Positions 1 through 6,667 of a DNA stretch of 29,906 nt are shown here, piece after piece. The notes beneath the pieces were generated by a model. It was not told the origin of the DNA. It was given only the letters and a program-made list of their open reading frames with translations, and ran no database searches. The translations under genes and the position numbers were made by a program. How positions within the stretch are numbered: position 1 is the first letter of the stretch; each line of letters starts with the position of its first letter. The stretch is from a virus: IMG/VR virus record IMGVR_UViG_3300050821_009352, positions 1 through 29,906 of that record; one strand, given 5' to 3'.

Positions 1-1
1 G

Positions 2-148
2 ACGGAGCATGTGCACCAGCATCTCCACGTCATTCTGGAAGGGATGACGCAGGACGAGTTACGGAAGTTGGGCGACCAGAATGAATGGCCCGAGCGGTTG
101 AAGCCGATGGTGGCGAAGCTGGGCTTGCCGGCGCCCGAGGCGAAATGA
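2..148 (+). CDS. C-terminal fragment of a small protein, possibly terminase small subunit
   Basis: An open frame enters from the left edge and ends at the TGA at 146-148, leaving the last 48 residues. They are polar and probably helical, with the segment ILEGMTQDELRKL. Its stop overlaps the next ATG (ATGA), and the terminase ATPase gene follows about 185 bases later. A small terminase subunit is expected at this place in phage packaging operons, and a charged helical C-terminus would fit. No DNA-binding domain can be seen because the N-terminus is missing, so the function rests on position only. Confidence 0.5.
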   Translation, partial: TEHVHQHLHVILEGMTQDELRKLGDQNEWPERLKPMVAKLGLPAPEAK

Positions 149-342
149 GCAGCGGGCTGGTGTTCCCGCACGTCGACGCGGCGACCCACGTGGTGCACCT
201 CGGGCCGTTCCACTGCGCGCATCTCTGGGACAACGTGGCCCTCTGCGTGGCGGTGGCGCTGCTGGAGCACTGGGGCGTGACGGCGCTGGCGTGGCCGAAC
301 GACGAGGACCACACGCTCGGCTGGCTGGCCGATGCCCCGTAG
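145..342 (+). CDS. Small hypothetical phage protein (65 aa)
   Basis: I choose the ATG at 145, which overlaps the preceding stop as ATGA, over an upstream in-frame GTG because this genome uses such overlaps constantly. The product begins MSSGLVFPHVDAATHVVHLG and has a hydrophobic centre (DNVALCVAVALLEHWGV) too short and polar for a clear membrane segment. It overlaps the terminase start by 11 bases. I do not recognise the family. Its place between a possible small terminase and the large terminase suggests a packaging or head role, but that is inference. Confidence 0.55.
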   Translation: MSSGLVFPHVDAATHVVHLGPFHCAHLWDNVALCVAVALLEHWGVTALAWPNDEDHTLGWLADAP

Positions 343-1057
343 GCCGCGGCAGTTCGTCCCGCCGCCGCAGCGGGAACCCGACTACTCCGATCCGAGCCAG
401 ATCCGGGCGCTCGCCAAGCTGCATGCGACCCGGCGCGCGCTGGAAGAACGCTACCAGGCCGACTGCTGGGCGTTTCTCACCGAAGCCTGCTCGACGCTGG
501 ATCAGATTGATGGCCAGACCAAACTGATCCCGGCCAAGCCGTATCTCGAGTGCTGCGTCCGCGAGTGGCTGGCGTATACGCAGGTCGCGGTGCCGAAGTC
601 GCGCCGCATGATGGTCACCTGGCTCTTCTGCGCCTGCTACTACTGGCTGGCGCGCTACACGCCGGGCGCCAAGATCGGGTTCTTCGCCCGCAAGCAAGGG
701 GAGAAGGAGACGGAGGGCTCGAACGAGCTCGTGTGGCGGGCGCATTTCATTCATCGCCACCTGCCGCCCTTGCTGCGCCCGCGCCCCGACTACGACTACT
801 CGACGGGCCGCCTCGTCTTCAATGAGACGCAGTCGGAGATCTTGGCGTTGGCGCAGGGCGCCGATCAGGCCCGGCAATATACCTTCACGGGCGTGCTCTG
901 CGACGAGATGGGCTTCTGGGAGCAGGCCATGGAGACGTATGTGGCCTTGCGGCCGACGACGCAGGGCGGCGGGCGGCTGACGTGCGTGTCGTCGGCCAAT
1001 CCCGGGTTCTTCGAGAGTATAGTATATGATAGATTGCCAGGTTTGCGGGCGGCGTGA
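332..1057 (+). CDS. terL: Large terminase, ATPase half (split gene, N-terminal part)
   Basis: This 241-residue protein is the motor ATPase half of a phage large terminase, which drives DNA into the prohead. A Walker-A-like loop (PKSRRMMVTW, residues 88-97), in the form typical of terminases rather than canonical GxxxxGK[ST], is followed by a Walker B strand ending in acidic residues (FTGVLCDE, 185-192). A coupling-type motif with SSANPGFF lies near residue 216. It stops about 15 residues after this motif, exactly where other terminases pass into the linker before the nuclease domain. The missing nuclease half is encoded separately at 2954-3793. Codons near the stop (ATA, GTA, AGA) are unlike the rest of the gene. 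ATPase identity is firm; whether the two halves work as separate subunits is not known. Confidence 0.85.
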   Translation: MPRRPRQFVPPPQREPDYSDPSQIRALAKLHATRRALEERYQADCWAFLTEACSTLDQIDGQTKLIPAKPYLECCVREWLAYTQVAVPKSRRMMVTWLFCACYYWLARYTPGAKIGFFARKQGEKETEGSNELVWRAHFIHRHLPPLLRPRPDYDYSTGRLVFNETQSEILALAQGADQARQYTFTGVLCDEMGFWEQAMETYVALRPTTQGGGRLTCVSSANPGFFESIVYDRLPGLRAA

Positions 1058-1515
1058 CCATGGGGACGCTCGACATCGCCGCGCTGTTCGCGTGGTGCGA
1101 TTTGCACGTGTCGCGGTGGCGCGTGATGCCCGGCCTCGCCGGCTTCCTGAGCCGCCCGATGTACTACGACCGCGACGGCTTTCCGATTCCCGACGAGGGG
1201 GACACGCCCGCGACGCTCGTCTGGGCCCGTCTGCGCGAGACGACCGATCCGGTGCTGGCGCGTGACGAGTTGCCCGACGGCTCGCGTCTTTCGACGGTCT
1301 GGCTCGGGCTCGACCACTCGCACCCGATGGGGCCGCCGCTGATTTTCGAGACGATGCGCTTTGCCGCCGCGCTGGACCATCCATCGCTCGCGTTTCCCGA
1401 CCCGTTTGGCGAGCCGGGTGAGGACACCGAACAGCTCCGCTATACGACCGTCGAGGAAGCCCTCGCGGCCCACCACGAGATTTTACGCCGGTTCCGGCTC
1501 CGGCTCGGGCACTGA
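1054..1515 (+). CDS. Conserved phage protein of unknown function inserted between terminase halves
   Basis: A GTG at 1054 overlaps the terminase stop (GTGA); an ATG two codons later (1060) is an alternative. The 153-residue product has the pattern STVWLGLDHSHPMGPPLIFE followed by ETMRF and a C-terminal TTVEEALAAHHEILRRF. I recall this combination from many phage and actinobacterial hypothetical proteins, in which a TVWLGLD/PLIFETM core precedes a short helix ending in EEALAGH. No catalytic role is established for that family that I know of. Here it is the first of five genes between the terminase ATPase and nuclease halves. Confidence 0.8.
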   Translation: MTMGTLDIAALFAWCDLHVSRWRVMPGLAGFLSRPMYYDRDGFPIPDEGDTPATLVWARLRETTDPVLARDELPDGSRLSTVWLGLDHSHPMGPPLIFETMRFAAALDHPSLAFPDPFGEPGEDTEQLRYTTVEEALAAHHEILRRFRLRLGH

Positions 1516-1556
1516 CTCGACAGCCTCCGTGGCGCGTGCTACGGGGCCGCGCCGGC

Positions 1557-1934
1557 ATGACCGTTGCTTCCCCGTCGGCGCCGCGCTCCTCGGCCACCGC
1601 CACCACCACCAGCACGGACACCCCGGCCGCCCAGGCTGCTTGGTCGGCCTGGGCGGCGTCGACGCATCCGCGGTCGCACCCGACGCCGACGCCCGCGGGC
1701 GAGGTGCCCATCGGCGAGCCGCCGAAGCCAGGCGCTCCCGGCCCGCACCCCGACCACGACCTCCCGCGCCCGGAGGTCCCGACGCAGGGGCCCGACGTGC
1801 CGCCGGGAGCGCCCGATCTCCATGCCGCCGTGCAGGCCCTCACCCGCGCCGTCGGCTACCTCGCCAGCCATGCACCGCCCTTTGTCCAGTTGGCCGTCGA
1901 CGAGGCCGAGCGCGCCTTGACGGGGCTCGGCTGA
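1557..1934 (+). CDS. Pro/Ala-rich hypothetical protein
   Basis: The 125-residue product starts at ATG 1557; a GTG at 1536 would add seven residues, and neither has a clear Shine-Dalgarno site. The first two thirds are low complexity, rich in Ser, Thr, Pro and Ala (for example PTPTPAGEVPIGEPPKPG). The last 40 residues look helical (LHAAVQALTRAVGYLASHAP). It ends in TGATG, overlapping the next start. This build, a disordered arm plus a helix, is common in small head or tail accessory proteins, but the family is not recognised. The ATG directly follows a degenerate copy of the 20-base motif found at 4028 and 8883. Confidence 0.6.
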   Translation: MTVASPSAPRSSATATTTSTDTPAAQAAWSAWAASTHPRSHPTPTPAGEVPIGEPPKPGAPGPHPDHDLPRPEVPTQGPDVPPGAPDLHAAVQALTRAVGYLASHAPPFVQLAVDEAERALTGLG

Positions 1935-2329
1935 TGCCTGCCGCCGTCCTCTCCTCCGCGCCCGTCGCCTGGAACACGCTGCTGACGAGCCTCGCCGGCT
2001 ATGATGAGGCCGTGCAGGGCTCGAACCGCCCGATGACGATCCAGATGGCGCCCGGCGATCTCCTCCTTGTCACCGCGCCCGCCGCCGTGTCAGTCCCGAC
2101 CGGGGCCACCGGCGTCGGCGTCGCGCAGACGCCCGCGGTCACCGCCAATTTCCCGCCTGAGGTCATTCAGATGATCCAGTTGGCGCAGCTCGGCTGGGGC
2201 GCGCAGCTCGGTGCCGGCCGCCGGATCTCGACGTGGACCGCCGCCACCCTCTTGCGTGACATGCTCACCGCCTACATCAATTGGGGCACCCCGCGCTGGA
2301 ACGCCGTCAACCAGGGCGGCGCGCCGTAA
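1934..2329 (+). CDS. Small structural-type protein, paralogue of next gene
   Basis: ATG 1934 overlaps the previous stop (TGATG); the product has 131 residues. An N-terminal beta-like region (WNTLLTSLAGYDEAVQGSN) leads to a C-terminal block, PPEVIQMIQLAQLGWGAQLG then TAATLLRDMLTAYINWGTPR. The following protein repeats that block closely (PPDEVRQLIRLAQDGWGSLI then TVVLLREFFTAYGNLGTPR). The two genes are therefore tandem duplicates that diverged at their N-termini. Function is unknown. Size, polarity and position suggest a virion component such as a head decoration or fibre-base protein, but no known fold is identifiable by eye. Confidence 0.7.
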   Translation: MPAAVLSSAPVAWNTLLTSLAGYDEAVQGSNRPMTIQMAPGDLLLVTAPAAVSVPTGATGVGVAQTPAVTANFPPEVIQMIQLAQLGWGAQLGAGRRISTWTAATLLRDMLTAYINWGTPRWNAVNQGGAP

Positions 2330-2333
2330 AAAC

Positions 2334-2621
2334 ATGGCGCAGCTCTCGAGCACCGGCACGTGGTCGCCGCTGGCGACGAACCTGGTGCCCATGCAGGACA
2401 TCAATGTCGGCTCTCAGCTCGTCGCCTTCAACATCGCGCCCGCCGATCTCTTGAATCCGCCCGATGAGGTCCGCCAGCTCATTCGGCTCGCGCAGGACGG
2501 CTGGGGCAGTCTCATTGGGTCGGGCAACCGGCTCGGCTACTACGCCACCGTGGTCCTGCTGCGCGAGTTCTTCACCGCCTACGGCAACCTCGGCACCCCG
2601 CGCCCGCTCGGCGGGCCCTAG
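2334..2621 (+). CDS. Small structural-type protein, second tandem paralogue
   Basis: ATG 2334 lies four bases after the stop of the previous gene; the product has 95 residues. It shares the C-terminal half of its upstream neighbour: a PP(D)EV.Q.I.LAQ.GWG helix, a glycine turn, then LLR(E/D) and TAY.N.GTPR. Its shorter N-terminus lacks the PAAVSVPTGATGVGV stretch of the paralogue. It is not recognised. It belongs to the gene group that separates the two terminase halves. Confidence 0.7.
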   Translation: MAQLSSTGTWSPLATNLVPMQDINVGSQLVAFNIAPADLLNPPDEVRQLIRLAQDGWGSLIGSGNRLGYYATVVLLREFFTAYGNLGTPRPLGGP

Positions 2622-2630
2622 GAGAACACC

Positions 2631-2942
2631 ATGCCCGCGCCCACCGTGACCATCGGCGGCACTGCCGAACCGTTCGTCAACAAGCCCACCGAAGCCTTCG
2701 GCACCGTCCTCCAGTTCAACGCCTACACCGACGCCCTGATGACGCCGCCGCCGGGCCTCGTCGCCACCTCCCCGGGCTCGACCGCCAACCAGCTGCAGAA
2801 CGCCGCCATCGCGACGCAGCCGGTCCAGACGGTGAACCTCTTCATCGGCGAGTTCTCCCGGGTGTACGGCTTGACACCGCAGGCCAGCATCGTGGCGCTC
2901 ATGTCGATCTTGTCGAACTTTCGGGAACAGGCGTACCAGTAG
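2631..2942 (+). CDS. Small hypothetical protein before terminase nuclease half
   Basis: The ATG at 2631 is preceded at good spacing by a TAGGAG Shine-Dalgarno sequence (around 2619-2624) that overlaps the previous stop. The 103-residue product is rich in Thr, Ala and Asn, with an extended N-terminus (TVTIGGTAEPFVNKPTEAFG) and a helical C-terminus (FIGEFSRVYGLTPQASIVAL). The composition resembles virion surface proteins. It shows no clear similarity to the two paralogues just upstream apart from size. No family recognised. Confidence 0.65.
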   Translation: MPAPTVTIGGTAEPFVNKPTEAFGTVLQFNAYTDALMTPPPGLVATSPGSTANQLQNAAIATQPVQTVNLFIGEFSRVYGLTPQASIVALMSILSNFREQAYQ

Positions 2943-2953
2943 CGTCGCGCGTC

Positions 2954-3793
2954 ATGGCCGAGCCCGAGGAGGTTCCGGCCCCCACCGAGCCGCCGGAGGG
3001 TGTCACCGCGTGGACCAACCCGCACAACGGCTTCCGGGTGGTGCAGGTGCATTATTCGGCCGACCCCGAGAAGCGGTCGCCCGCCTGGAAGGCGAAAGCG
3101 TCCTCCGGCATGCCGACCCGGGGCTGGCTGCGGGAATACGAGATCAACTTCTCGCTCCCGGAAGGCGTCCCCGTGTTCCAGGAGTTCCAGGCTGGCGACA
3201 TGGTGCGCGACATTCGCGTGCTGCCCGGCGCCCGCCTCCTGCGCTTCTGGGACTTCGGCCACGTCTCTCCGGTCTGTCTGCTCGCCCAGCTCGATCCCTG
3301 GGCCCGGCTCTGCATTCTCCGGGAGATCGTCCTGCAGTACGCCTCGATCGATGTGCTCCTCGAGGCCGTGCTCGGCGCCACGGCGGATCTGATGGGCAGC
3401 GGGTGCCGGGTCTGGGATGCCGGCGATCCCGCCGGCGAGTCCATGACGGATCTGGGCGCCGTCAGTCAGATCCTCATGGGCCGCGGCATCCTCTTACAAA
3501 CCATCCGGTCCCGGCTCGGCTCCTATGCCGCGCTCCGCACCCGGCTCATGGGCCGCACTATGGTGAACGCCCAGGTGTCTCCCCTCTTCTTGGTGCGGCC
3601 GGAGTGTACGACGCTCATCCGGGCGCTCTCCGGCGCCTTCCATCTGAACGAGCAGGGAAAACCCGTGGACACGCATCCGTGGAAAGACGTCTGCGATGCG
3701 CTCCGCTACGGGAACGATAACCTGGCCGGCCAGTCCGACGGCCACCTGGAAGAAATGAAGAAGATGGCCCGGGTCGATTGGGCCTGGCAGTAA
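2954..3793 (+). CDS. terL: Large terminase, nuclease half (split gene, C-terminal part)
   Basis: The 279-residue product carries the RNase-H-like endonuclease domain of a phage large terminase, which cuts concatemeric DNA. The linker signature NPHNGFRVVQVHYSADPEKR (residues 22-41) is the usual sequence after the ATPase core. Acidic candidates follow: D100 in RFWDFGHVSP, D155 and D158 in VWDAGDPAG, and D245/D248 in HPWKDVCDALRYG. There is no ATPase motif. Together with 332-1057 it would rebuild a complete terminase of about 520 aa with little or nothing missing, so both halves look functional rather than decayed. The start is ATG 2954, eleven bases after the previous stop. It overlaps the next gene as TAATG. 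Confidence 0.87.
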   Translation: MAEPEEVPAPTEPPEGVTAWTNPHNGFRVVQVHYSADPEKRSPAWKAKASSGMPTRGWLREYEINFSLPEGVPVFQEFQAGDMVRDIRVLPGARLLRFWDFGHVSPVCLLAQLDPWARLCILREIVLQYASIDVLLEAVLGATADLMGSGCRVWDAGDPAGESMTDLGAVSQILMGRGILLQTIRSRLGSYAALRTRLMGRTMVNAQVSPLFLVRPECTTLIRALSGAFHLNEQGKPVDTHPWKDVCDALRYGNDNLAGQSDGHLEEMKKMARVDWAWQ

Positions 3794-4032
3794 TGATTCC
3801 TCCGGTCCACGTTGGGCAGAATATCTGGGTTCTGGACCTTGACGACGTGTGCCGACGGGCGACCGTCATCAGTCTGATTGACGACTGGATGGGCTGGGCC
3901 GTCGTCTGGCGGGACCGCCCGGCACCGGCCTGCGAGCAGTGGACCGTCTCGCGCCTATACTGGTGTCCGACGACCTGCATCGTCGGGCCCGCCGAGACTG
4001 CCCCGCTCGACCGCCGCGCGCCGCAATGCTAA
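3793..4032 (+). CDS. Small Trp/Cys-rich hypothetical protein
   Basis: ATG 3793 overlaps the terminase stop (TAATG). The 79-residue product has an N-terminal strand pattern (HVGQNIWVLDLDDVCRRATV) that resembles small SH3-like barrels opening with a VWVLD strand, then Trp-rich strands and four Cys. The resemblance is weak and I do not assign a fold. Its stop lies inside the first copy of the 20-base motif that precedes the next gene. Confidence 0.6.
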   Translation: MIPPVHVGQNIWVLDLDDVCRRATVISLIDDWMGWAVVWRDRPAPACEQWTVSRLYWCPTTCIVGPAETAPLDRRAPQC

Positions 4033-4047
4033 GGGGCCGCCCCCGCA
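4028..4047 (+). promoter_or_regulatory. Repeated 20-base motif, copy 1
   Basis: GCTAAGGGGCCGCCCCCGCA occurs here and, base for base, at 8883-8902; a copy with three mismatches is at 1538-1557. All three lie just before a gene start. The GGGG and CCCC runs can form a short hairpin. At this copy a further arm (GGAGGCGGC) can pair with the GCCGCC segment and would occlude the Shine-Dalgarno site that follows. It could be a phage promoter element, a translation-control hairpin or a processing site; the sequence alone does not decide. Confidence 0.5.
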
Positions 4048-4054
4048 AAGGAGG
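4047..4054 (+). promoter_or_regulatory. Strong Shine-Dalgarno site
   Basis: AAAGGAGG lies nine bases before the ATG at 4064, an almost ideal match to the 16S anti-Shine-Dalgarno end. It fixes the start of the exported protein. It also forms one arm of a possible hairpin with the GCCGCCCCC stretch of the preceding motif, which could tune translation. Confidence 0.7.
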
Positions 4055-4063
4055 CGGCGAGCC

Positions 4064-4474
4064 ATGCGGCGAATTGTGGGCAGTCTGCTCCTGCTCCTCG
4101 GGAGTGTCAGCGGGGCCGGCGCGGTCGGCACGCTTTCCTGTGTGCCGGTGGCGAGCGGCATCCTCGCGCAGCTCGGCGCCGCCTCCTATATCAACGTTAC
4201 GCAGTGCACCACGTCGGCGGCCTATACCGCCGGCGGGGATCAGTTCGCGCAGGTCGGCCGCGACCTCTGCGGCTCGGCGAACCGGCTGGTCAAGTTCGTG
4301 CTCGTCGAAGGCGTCAAGGCGAACGGCGCGGCCACGGCGGTCACCTTCGACTACGTGCCGGCCACCCAAAAGCTGCAGTGCTTTCTCACGGGCGCCGTGG
4401 TGTCGACCGCGCTGGCGGAATGCACCACGCAGGGTCAGGGCCTCGTCGTCAACCTGATCGCCTTCTGTGCCTGA
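4064..4474 (+). CDS. Exported small protein with signal peptide
   Basis: The start at ATG 4064 is set by the AAAGGAGG site. The 136-residue product opens with a textbook Sec signal peptide: MRR, a hydrophobic core (IVGSLLLLLGSV) and a small-residue cleavage region (SGAGAVG). The mature part contains about seven Cys (for example LSCVPVAS, VTQCTTS, RDLCGS, LQCFL, AECTT, AFCA), consistent with disulphides outside the cytoplasm. It has no recognised domain. Exported Cys-rich proteins are unusual between terminase and portal genes, so this may be a moron-type cargo or a surface-acting virion factor. Confidence 0.75.
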   Translation: MRRIVGSLLLLLGSVSGAGAVGTLSCVPVASGILAQLGAASYINVTQCTTSAAYTAGGDQFAQVGRDLCGSANRLVKFVLVEGVKANGAATAVTFDYVPATQKLQCFLTGAVVSTALAECTTQGQGLVVNLIAFCA

Positions 4475-4480
4475 AGCGCG

Positions 4481-4828
4481 ATGCCGCTCCTGACCAACCG
4501 GACCGGGGTGCTCGCCGCTGCGCAGGGCACCACCGGCGTGTCGGCCAATGCCGTCAACATCGACGGCTGGGATGCCGTCGTCCTCTATATCCAGGTCGTG
4601 GCTGCCGGCAGCACCTGTCAGGTCGAGCAATCGATTGACGGCGGCGTGACCTTCGCCGCGCCCATCTTCGCCGTCAACGTCGCGACGGGCGCGACCGGGT
4701 CGACCGCCGGGTCGGCCAACGCCCTCTTCCGGATCGATAATCCCGCCGGCATCTACCGCACCAATGTGACGGCCTTCGTCGGCGCGGCCACGACCAATTA
4801 CAAAATCGGCGCCGTCTATCAGGAGTAG
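4481..4828 (+). CDS. Small beta-rich hypothetical protein, likely structural
   Basis: The 115-residue product starts at ATG 4481, six bases after the previous stop. It has no signal peptide. The sequence alternates in a beta-strand pattern (DGWDAVVLYIQVVAAGSTCQ, then GGVTFAAPIFAVNV and RTNVTAFVGAATTNYKIGAV), as in small phage decoration or tail-surface proteins. Its neighbours on both sides carry signal peptides while this one does not, which makes a virion role more likely than export. I do not recognise a specific family. Confidence 0.65.
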   Translation: MPLLTNRTGVLAAAQGTTGVSANAVNIDGWDAVVLYIQVVAAGSTCQVEQSIDGGVTFAAPIFAVNVATGATGSTAGSANALFRIDNPAGIYRTNVTAFVGAATTNYKIGAVYQE

Positions 4829-4829
4829 G

Positions 4830-5177
4830 ATGCGCTTGGCGCTGCTCCTGGTGCTCCTCGTCGCCGGGCCGACGGTCGGCGGGGCGCAGCAGACCAAAAA
4901 CCTCGGGCTGCTGTTGGGAGGCCAGGGCTACGAGAACCAGAACTGGCAACTCCTCGATCAGGTGCTCTGCCAGACCCCGGGCACCGCGCTGCCGTGTGCC
5001 AATGGCGGGGGGCTCATGCCCCAAGGGGCGACCGCGCCGTTTGCCTGCACCGCGACGACCGATGGCGTGTACACGGATACGACCTGCCGCCAGGTGTGTG
5101 CCTGCAATCCCACCCAAGCGGCGTGGTGCCGCTCGGATACCGGCGTGTGCGGCACCGCCACGGACTGCTGCCCGTGA
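4830..5177 (+). CDS. Exported Cys-rich protein, module shared with next gene
   Basis: ATG 4830 follows a GGAG site (around 4822) that overlaps the previous stop. The 115-residue protein has a signal peptide (MRLALLLVLLVAGPTVGGAQ). The mature domain begins QQTKNLGLLLGG, then YENQNWQLLDQVLC, and continues with about eleven Cys, ending CGTATDCCP. The next gene repeats the same domain after its own signal peptide (TKNLGLLLGGAQYENQNWQ, ending AATDCC), so the two are duplicates. Here the protein stops where the other continues into a Thr-rich linker. Probably a disulphide-rich extracytoplasmic module; binding partner unknown. Confidence 0.75.
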   Translation: MRLALLLVLLVAGPTVGGAQQTKNLGLLLGGQGYENQNWQLLDQVLCQTPGTALPCANGGGLMPQGATAPFACTATTDGVYTDTTCRQVCACNPTQAAWCRSDTGVCGTATDCCP

Positions 5178-6667
5178 CGACGTCCAGCCTCGCCGGACTG
5201 ACCGTGCTGCTCGTGCTCGCCGGGAGCGTCCGGGTCGTGCGGGCGCAGCAGCACACCAAGAATCTCGGGCTACTCCTCGGCGGCGCGCAATATGAGAATC
5301 AGAACTGGCAGCGCCTCGATGAGGCCGTGTGCCATCCCACGCTGTGCACCACGGGCGGGCCCGGGAACCTGATTCAGGCGGCGACGGCGCCCTTTGCCTG
5401 TGCCGCCAGCACGAGCGGACTCTACACGGACACGGACTGCAATCAGGTCTGCCGCTGCAATCCCGGGCAGGCCAAATGGTGCCGCTCCGATACCGGCGCG
5501 TGTCTCGCGGCCACCGATTGCTGCGCGCCCCCGACGACGACGAGCACGACGACCACGAGCACGACGACGACGACTTCCACTACGCTCTCCACGGTCAGCA
5601 TCCCGGCCACGGTGGGCTTCGATACCAACTGTGCCACGAGTACGCCGCCGGTCCCCACCGGCAATGAGACGGGCTGGACGGGCGATGTGGCCTACGGGCT
5701 CACCTGCCCGACCGGCGCCTCCGGCAGCGGCTACGACGTGACGGCGATCTCCCAATACATTGCCGGCGCGGTGCCCGGGAGTAAGTTCCGGTGCTCCGTC
5801 TATGATGCGTTCAACCCGCATACGCATCTCGCGGCGGGCTGCGACACGGTGGAGGCGACGGTGCCGGGGAGTCCGCAGGCTTATGTCACGCTGGCGACGA
5901 CGGGGAGCTGCCACCTCGCCGCCGCCACCCGGTACTGGATTGCCTGCGCGACCAACGATGCCAGTGTGGGCTTCGGGGAGGTCGGGACGGTCTGCGGCGG
6001 CTGCTACCACTTCACCCCCGCGGCGTACCCGCTGCCGTGGCCCAGCACGCTGCCCAACGGCAGCCAGGTGAATGCCTCGATGGCCAGCTACCTGACGGCC
6101 GCCACCAGCGTCACCACCACGACGACGAGCACCACCAGCACGACCACGCTCTCCTCCGTCCTCCTGCCGGTCGCGGTCGGGGCCGACACCAACTGTCCCG
6201 TGACGGCGCCCGTCCAGAACGGCAACAATGGCGGCGGGTGGAACGGCTATGTGCTCGGCCCGCAGACCTGCACGGCGGGCGCGAACGCGCACGGCTACGA
6301 TGTGGCGTCGATCGCGGTCTTTATCGCTGGGGCGTCGGCGGGCGGCCACGTCAAATGTTCGGTGTACGACGCCGCGCAGGTCCAGATCGCGACGGGCTGT
6401 AACAGCGTCGAGGCGACGCTCGGCGCGAACCCGAACGCCTATATTACGGTGGCGACGACCGGGGCCTGCCATCTCGCCCCCGGCGTGCGCTTTCGGATCT
6501 TCTGCGCGACCGATTCCGGCACGACCACCTGGGGCACGAATGCCGGGGGGGCGACCCCCTATCAGAGCGGCGTGTCCTATGCCTCCCTGTGGCCCGCGTC
6601 GTTCGCCGTCAGTCCAACCAACGCCGGCATCTTGGCGGCGTACCTGACGGTGACGCCGACCCCATGA
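5174..6667 (+). CDS. Large exported protein: Cys-rich module plus two repeated domains on Thr linkers
   Basis: GTG 5174 overlaps the preceding stop (GTGA); the product is 497 residues. Order: signal peptide (1-25, ending VRAQQ); Cys-rich domain (26-118) homologous to the previous protein; Thr/Ser linker (about 119-139); beta-rich domain A (140-310); second Thr/Ser linker (311-328); domain B (329-490). A and B are repeats: DTNCATSTPPVPTGNETGW against DTNCPVTAPVQNGNNGGGW, then SGYDVTAISQYIAGA against HGYDVASIAVFIAGA, and RCSVYDA against KCSVYDA. Thr-rich linkers between exported domains are typical of surface proteins in some deltaproteobacteria-like lineages. It may be a surface or adhesion factor carried by the phage, or a virion spike; not recognised as a known family. 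Confidence 0.75.
   Translation: MTTSSLAGLTVLLVLAGSVRVVRAQQHTKNLGLLLGGAQYENQNWQRLDEAVCHPTLCTTGGPGNLIQAATAPFACAASTSGLYTDTDCNQVCRCNPGQAKWCRSDTGACLAATDCCAPPTTTSTTTTSTTTTTSTTLSTVSIPATVGFDTNCATSTPPVPTGNETGWTGDVAYGLTCPTGASGSGYDVTAISQYIAGAVPGSKFRCSVYDAFNPHTHLAAGCDTVEATVPGSPQAYVTLATTGSCHLAAATRYWIACATNDASVGFGEVGTVCGGCYHFTPAAYPLPWPSTLPNGSQVNASMASYLTAATSVTTTTTSTTSTTTLSSVLLPVAVGADTNCPVTAPVQNGNNGGGWNGYVLGPQTCTAGANAHGYDVASIAVFIAGASAGGHVKCSVYDAAQVQIATGCNSVEATLGANPNAYITVATTGACHLAPGVRFRIFCATDSGTTTWGTNAGGATPYQSGVSYASLWPASFAVSPTNAGILAAYLTVTPTP

Noticed and set aside
59-1843. A 594-codon open frame on the minus strand across the terminase ATPase half
   Set aside because: It is Arg/Ala/Pro-rich without motifs and lies antisense to a well-supported gene; long antisense frames are expected in GC-rich DNA.
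1057-2953. Intron or intein as the cause of the split terminase
   Set aside because: No intein splicing residues or homing endonuclease domain are visible, the inserted region holds ordinary separate genes, and the second half has its own start. A group I or II fold was not detected by eye but cannot be fully excluded.
5528-6155. Thr codon runs as assembly or sequencing artefacts
   Set aside because: Codons vary (ACG, ACC, ACT, AGC), the frame stays open, and the runs sit between domains as linkers should.
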